NCBI GenBank assembly: GCA_012800625.1
Contig: JAAZIY010000392.1
Coordinates: 1-9,054, forward strand
Length of the DNA stretch: 9,054 bases
Direction of reading: 5' to 3'
Source: Lentisphaerota bacterium
GTDB taxonomy: Bacteria > Verrucomicrobiota > Lentisphaeria > Oligosphaerales > Oligosphaeraceae
Shown: positions 7,002 through 9,054 of the stretch, one piece after another
Layout of the letters: every line of letters begins with the position of its first letter
Position numbering within the stretch: position 1 is the first letter of the stretch
Program-made: the position numbers and the translations under genes
The notes under the pieces: generated by a model
What the model saw: only the letters and a program-made list of their open reading frames with translations
Databases searched by the model: none
Told to the model about the DNA's origin: nothing

Positions 7002-7018
7002 TTTTTGGACGGGGCTAA
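7002..7018 (+). repeat. Copy of the TTTTTGGACGNGGTCTAA motif, overlapping the ABC stop codon
   Basis: The sequence is TTTTTGGACGGGGCTAA, one base shorter than the other copies (294-311, and minus-strand copies at 8828-8845 and 8907-8924). The CTA at 7015-7017, read on the minus strand, is the TAG stop of the ABC exporter gene. A nearby GTCCAAA (6979-6985) is complementary to TTTGGAC (7004-7010), so a stem with an 18-base loop is possible. Confidence 0.7.
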
Positions 7019-8808
7019 GTCACCCTGGCGACCATCTCTTTGAAGCGTGGCGACTTGTCACAAAGCTCATTGAAGTCGCCCTGAGCCAGCAGCCTGCCCT
7101 GCTCGAAATAAAACAGACAGTCGGCATTTTTCACCGTGCTCAGGCGGTGGGCGACAATAATCAGGGTATGCTTGCCGCGCAGCTCTTGCATGGCCGCGCT
7201 CATCGCCTCTTCGGTGAGCGAGTCCAGAGCGGCAGTGGCCTCGTCAAAGACCAGCAGGGGCGGATTGCGATACAACGCCCTAGCAATGCCGATACGCTGG
7301 CGCTGCCCGCCGGAAAGGCGTATGCCGCCCTCGCCTACACAGGTATCCAGCCCCTCTGGCAGACTGGCGACAAATTCCTGCAGCTGGGCGGTCTGCAACG
7401 CTCTTTGCAAAGCCGCCTCATCGACCTGCGCGCGCGGCACTCCAAAGGCGACATTTTCCCTGATGCTGGCGTCCAGCAGGAATATCTGCTGCGGCACCAG
7501 CCCGATTTGTTGTTGCCAGGCAGGCAGGTTTTCTTGTATGTCACGCCCGTCCACCAGGATACTTCCCTGCTGCGGGCGCAAAAAGCCCAGTATCAGGTTC
7601 AGCATGCTGCTTTTGCCTGAGCCGGTGGCCCCGACCAAGGCCACCGTACTGCCCTGCCTGACGCTCAGATTGACGTTCTGCAAAGTGGCCTCTGAGCTGC
7701 CCTCGTATCTAAAGCACAGCCCCTCCACCCGTATCCACTCTTCGAAAGGCAGCTTCGCGGCATCATCCTCTTTTACCTGGGCAGCCTTTTTCTCCAGGCT
7801 GCGCAGGTCTGCGCTCACCAGGCTCACCGATACCCAGTTATAGCGCAAGACGCCAAAATTCAGCATGCCGTCCGTGACATAGCCTTTGAGCCTGAACAAG
7901 GCTGCCGCAAAAAAGGCCATGGCCGGGGCGACATTGCGAAAATCATCCTCAGACAGGCTGATTGCCATAAACGTGGCAATGACCATGACACTGACGGTAA
8001 CCAGCTCCAGATATGGCCAGATGATCTGCTGGTTGACCTCCAGCCAGCGTCGACTGGAGGCGATGCGCTCCAGGCTTTCATGCAGGCGCTGCTGGAAATA
8101 GCGCTGCGAGCCGCTTACCTTTATTTCCTTGTAGGCGCCAATGCCCTCGGCAACCTGGCTTAGCGCCCTCTCACGGTTTTGCGCATCTTGTTCCCCTAAT
8201 TGGCGTGTTTTGCGCCGATTAAAGTAGAGGAAAATCCCGGCAAAAACCAGGAGCAGCGCAAAGGCCACCAGGGTGATAAGCGGCTTGTAGAGCAAGAGCA
8301 CCAGGACTATGGCCAGCAACACCAGCAGAGAACGCAGCACATTAAAGGCCGGACCCAGAACACGGTTGACCACACGCTCGCTTTCAACTACCACCTTGTT
8401 GACCAGGTCCTGGGAATTGTGCCGCAAAAGAAAGCTATAGGGAGCCGACATATAGGCACTAAAAAGCCTGGAGCCTAGTTCCACGCAGCGGTTGTTAAGG
8501 ATGCGCTGCTGCAGGCTGCAGCTGATATAGAAATAAAGCGTGCGGAAGGCAAATAACCCGACAAAAATGATGGAGCTGACGAGGAGTTCGCTGGATTCGC
8601 TGCTGGTAGAAAATCTGATTAAAATGACAGGGAGATCAAAAGCTCCGTCACCGTATGAATCGCTGAGCAGAGCCACAAAAACCGGCACGCTGGCCAGCGA
8701 GAGCAGCTCGACGCCGGTGCCGATCACCTGCAAAAAAATCAAGGCCAGAAAACGCCAGCGGTCTCGGCGTCGAAACAAGTAGAAGATGTCGCGAAAAAAC
8801 TGCCTCAT
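7015..8808 (-). CDS. ABC exporter (fused permease/ATPase), PglK/MsbA-like
   Basis: A 597-residue half-transporter expected to work as a homodimer in the inner membrane, exporting or flipping a lipid or lipid-linked sugar. Residues 1-310 form the permease, with about six membrane spans (near 20-48, 75-97, 152-173, 176-196, 263-284, 292-306). The loop EIKVSGSQRYFQQRL (228-242) resembles PglK-type flippases. The ATPase follows: Walker A GATGSGKS (393-400), Q-loop Gln440, signature LSGGQ (498-502), Walker B LLVFDEA (518-524, catalytic Glu523), D-loop ALDS (527-530) and H-loop His554. All catalytic residues are intact. The start at 8808 gives the normal MRQFFRDIFYLFRRRDR amphipathic beginning; only a weak GGA lies seven bases upstream. 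No glycosyltransferase genes are in the window, so the cargo cannot be named. The TAG stop lies inside a repeat motif. It is the first gene of the block, behind a repeat-rich leader. Confidence 0.93.
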   Translation of the reverse strand: MRQFFRDIFYLFRRRDRWRFLALIFLQVIGTGVELLSLASVPVFVALLSDSYGDGAFDLPVILIRFSTSSESSELLVSSIIFVGLFAFRTLYFYISCSLQQRILNNRCVELGSRLFSAYMSAPYSFLLRHNSQDLVNKVVVESERVVNRVLGPAFNVLRSLLVLLAIVLVLLLYKPLITLVAFALLLVFAGIFLYFNRRKTRQLGEQDAQNRERALSQVAEGIGAYKEIKVSGSQRYFQQRLHESLERIASSRRWLEVNQQIIWPYLELVTVSVMVIATFMAISLSEDDFRNVAPAMAFFAAALFRLKGYVTDGMLNFGVLRYNWVSVSLVSADLRSLEKKAAQVKEDDAAKLPFEEWIRVEGLCFRYEGSSEATLQNVNLSVRQGSTVALVGATGSGKSSMLNLILGFLRPQQGSILVDGRDIQENLPAWQQQIGLVPQQIFLLDASIRENVAFGVPRAQVDEAALQRALQTAQLQEFVASLPEGLDTCVGEGGIRLSGGQRQRIGIARALYRNPPLLVFDEATAALDSLTEEAMSAAMQELRGKHTLIIVAHRLSTVKNADCLFYFEQGRLLAQGDFNELCDKSPRFKEMVARVT

Positions 8809-8828
8809 TTCAACATCCGGTACCTATA

Positions 8829-8863
8829 TAGACCCCGTCCAAAAACCCCTTGAACCACAAAAA
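8829..8863 (-). repeat. 35-base dispersed unit, right inverted copy
   Basis: Read on the minus strand it starts TTTTTGTGGTTCAAGGGG and ends GGACGGGGTCTA, matching the plus-strand unit at 276-310 at 31 of 35 positions. It begins about 20 bases upstream of the ABC start codon, so it occupies the place where that gene's promoter would be expected. A TATATA on the transcribed strand (complement of about 8825-8830) could be a -10 box, but I see no convincing -35 at the right distance. Confidence 0.75.
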
Positions 8864-8865
8864 CC

Positions 8866-8895
8866 CCTTAGTGTGCCTTTGTGTCTCTTCGTGTC
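8866..8895 (+). repeat. Three 10-bp tandem units upstream of the ABC gene
   Basis: CCTTAGTGTG, CCTTTGTGTC and TCTTCGTGTC follow one another in exact 10-base register. They match the arrays at 1681-1710 and 6961-6980. The block is sandwiched between two direct copies of the GACCNCGTCCAAAAA motif. Confidence 0.75.
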
Positions 8896-8906
8896 CTCTC
8901 CCTAAG

Positions 8907-8924
8907 TTAGACCTCGTCCAAAAA
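8907..8924 (-). repeat. Fourth copy of the TTTTTGGACGNGGTCTAA motif
   Basis: On the plus strand it reads TTAGACCTCGTCCAAAAA. It repeats the motif at 8828-8845 in the same orientation 79 bases away. It is not followed by the full 35-base unit: the flank after the A-run is GGGGC rather than CCCC. Confidence 0.7.
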
Positions 8925-8969
8925 GGGGCAAGCTGGCATCTAGCCGGTTTTTGTCCCACGTATGTAGTA

Positions 8970-8983
8970 CAGCCTTTAGGCTG
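8970..8983. repeat. Short hairpin CAGCC-TTTA-GGCTG
   Basis: A perfect 5-bp stem with a four-base loop, followed by a C/T-rich run (8983-9003, CTCCCCGCTCCCGCTCCCTG). It is probably a module of the composite repeat that ends with the hairpin at 9021-9039, and may be a divergent arrangement of the left-end element. Confidence 0.5.
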
Positions 8984-9020
8984 CTCCCCGCTCCCGCTCC
9001 CTGCCAGGCAACAGATTAGT

Positions 9021-9052
9021 GGCGCCCCTACAGGGCGCCTGATTCGGGGGGG
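9021..9052. repeat. GC-rich hairpin plus G-run, right copy of a terminal direct repeat
   Basis: GGCGCCC (9021-9027) pairs with GGGCGCC (9033-9039) around CTACA, then TGATTC and a run of G. It matches 1-31 in the same orientation. The loop change (CTTCA to CTACA) leaves the stem intact. Confidence 0.8.
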
Positions 9053-9054
9053 AC

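Noticed and set aside
6889..7014. sigma-70 promoter for serC
   Set aside because: A TATTAA on the transcribed strand near 6936-6941 could be a -10 box, but the hexamer 17 bases before it (GGCAAG) is a poor -35, so no promoter is annotated.
6199..7620. 473-codon open frame on the plus strand across serC and the ABC gene
   Set aside because: It lies antisense to two well-supported genes and crosses the gap between them. The translation shows no family motif and looks like reverse-frame composition of GC-rich genes.
1..9054. CRISPR array or transposon
   Set aside because: The tandem units are 10 bp without spacers, the dispersed repeats are few, and no cas, transposase or integrase gene is present.

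Overview
The window carries five complete protein genes, all on the minus strand. About 335 bases of non-coding sequence lie at the left end and about 245 at the right. The organism is a bacterium of moderate GC content. I suspect the PVC superphylum (Lentisphaerota, Kiritimatiellota or relatives). The reasons are a very long secreted coiled-coil/TPR protein, intergenic repeats of the CCTTNGTGTG type, and hairpins of the 'ccagggtggcgct...taccctggg' type, which I associate from memory with such genomes. No rRNA or other phylogenetic marker is present, so this is only a suggestion.

In transcription order (right to left) the genes are: a PglK/MsbA-like ABC exporter (7015-8808); serC, phosphoserine aminotransferase (5806-6888); a glycerophosphodiester phosphodiesterase-family protein (4820-5635); a 1000-residue exported coiled-coil protein with C-terminal TPRs (1736-4738); and a fusion of the N-terminal half of a 2-oxoacid dehydrogenase E2 (lipoyl domain plus peripheral-subunit-binding-like domain) with a FabG-like short-chain dehydrogenase (336-1676). 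Gaps between genes are 126, 170, 81 and 59 bases. The last three genes could be co-transcribed, and a weak terminator-like hairpin lies between serC and the phosphodiesterase gene. No single pathway joins the five products. Three concern the envelope or lipids in a broad sense, serC is core metabolism, and the fusion has no visible partners.

The intergenic spaces are full of short repeats. An 18-base motif (TTTTTGGACGNGGTCTAA and variants) occurs four times. Two of its copies sit in a longer 35-base unit that lies in opposite orientations at the two ends of the gene block. A 10-base tandem unit (CCTTNGTGTG) is found in at least three gaps, and in one of them it supplies the only Shine-Dalgarno-like sequence of the fusion gene. 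The two extreme ends of the window carry near-identical direct copies of a GC-rich hairpin followed by a G-run, which suggests that the sequence is bounded by a dispersed repeat.

The most interesting items are the lipoyl/PSBD/SDR fusion, the phosphodiesterase-family protein with an altered active-site strand, and the layered repeat families, one of which contributes the stop codon of the ABC gene. I found no defence system, CRISPR array, transposase, tRNA or riboswitch.
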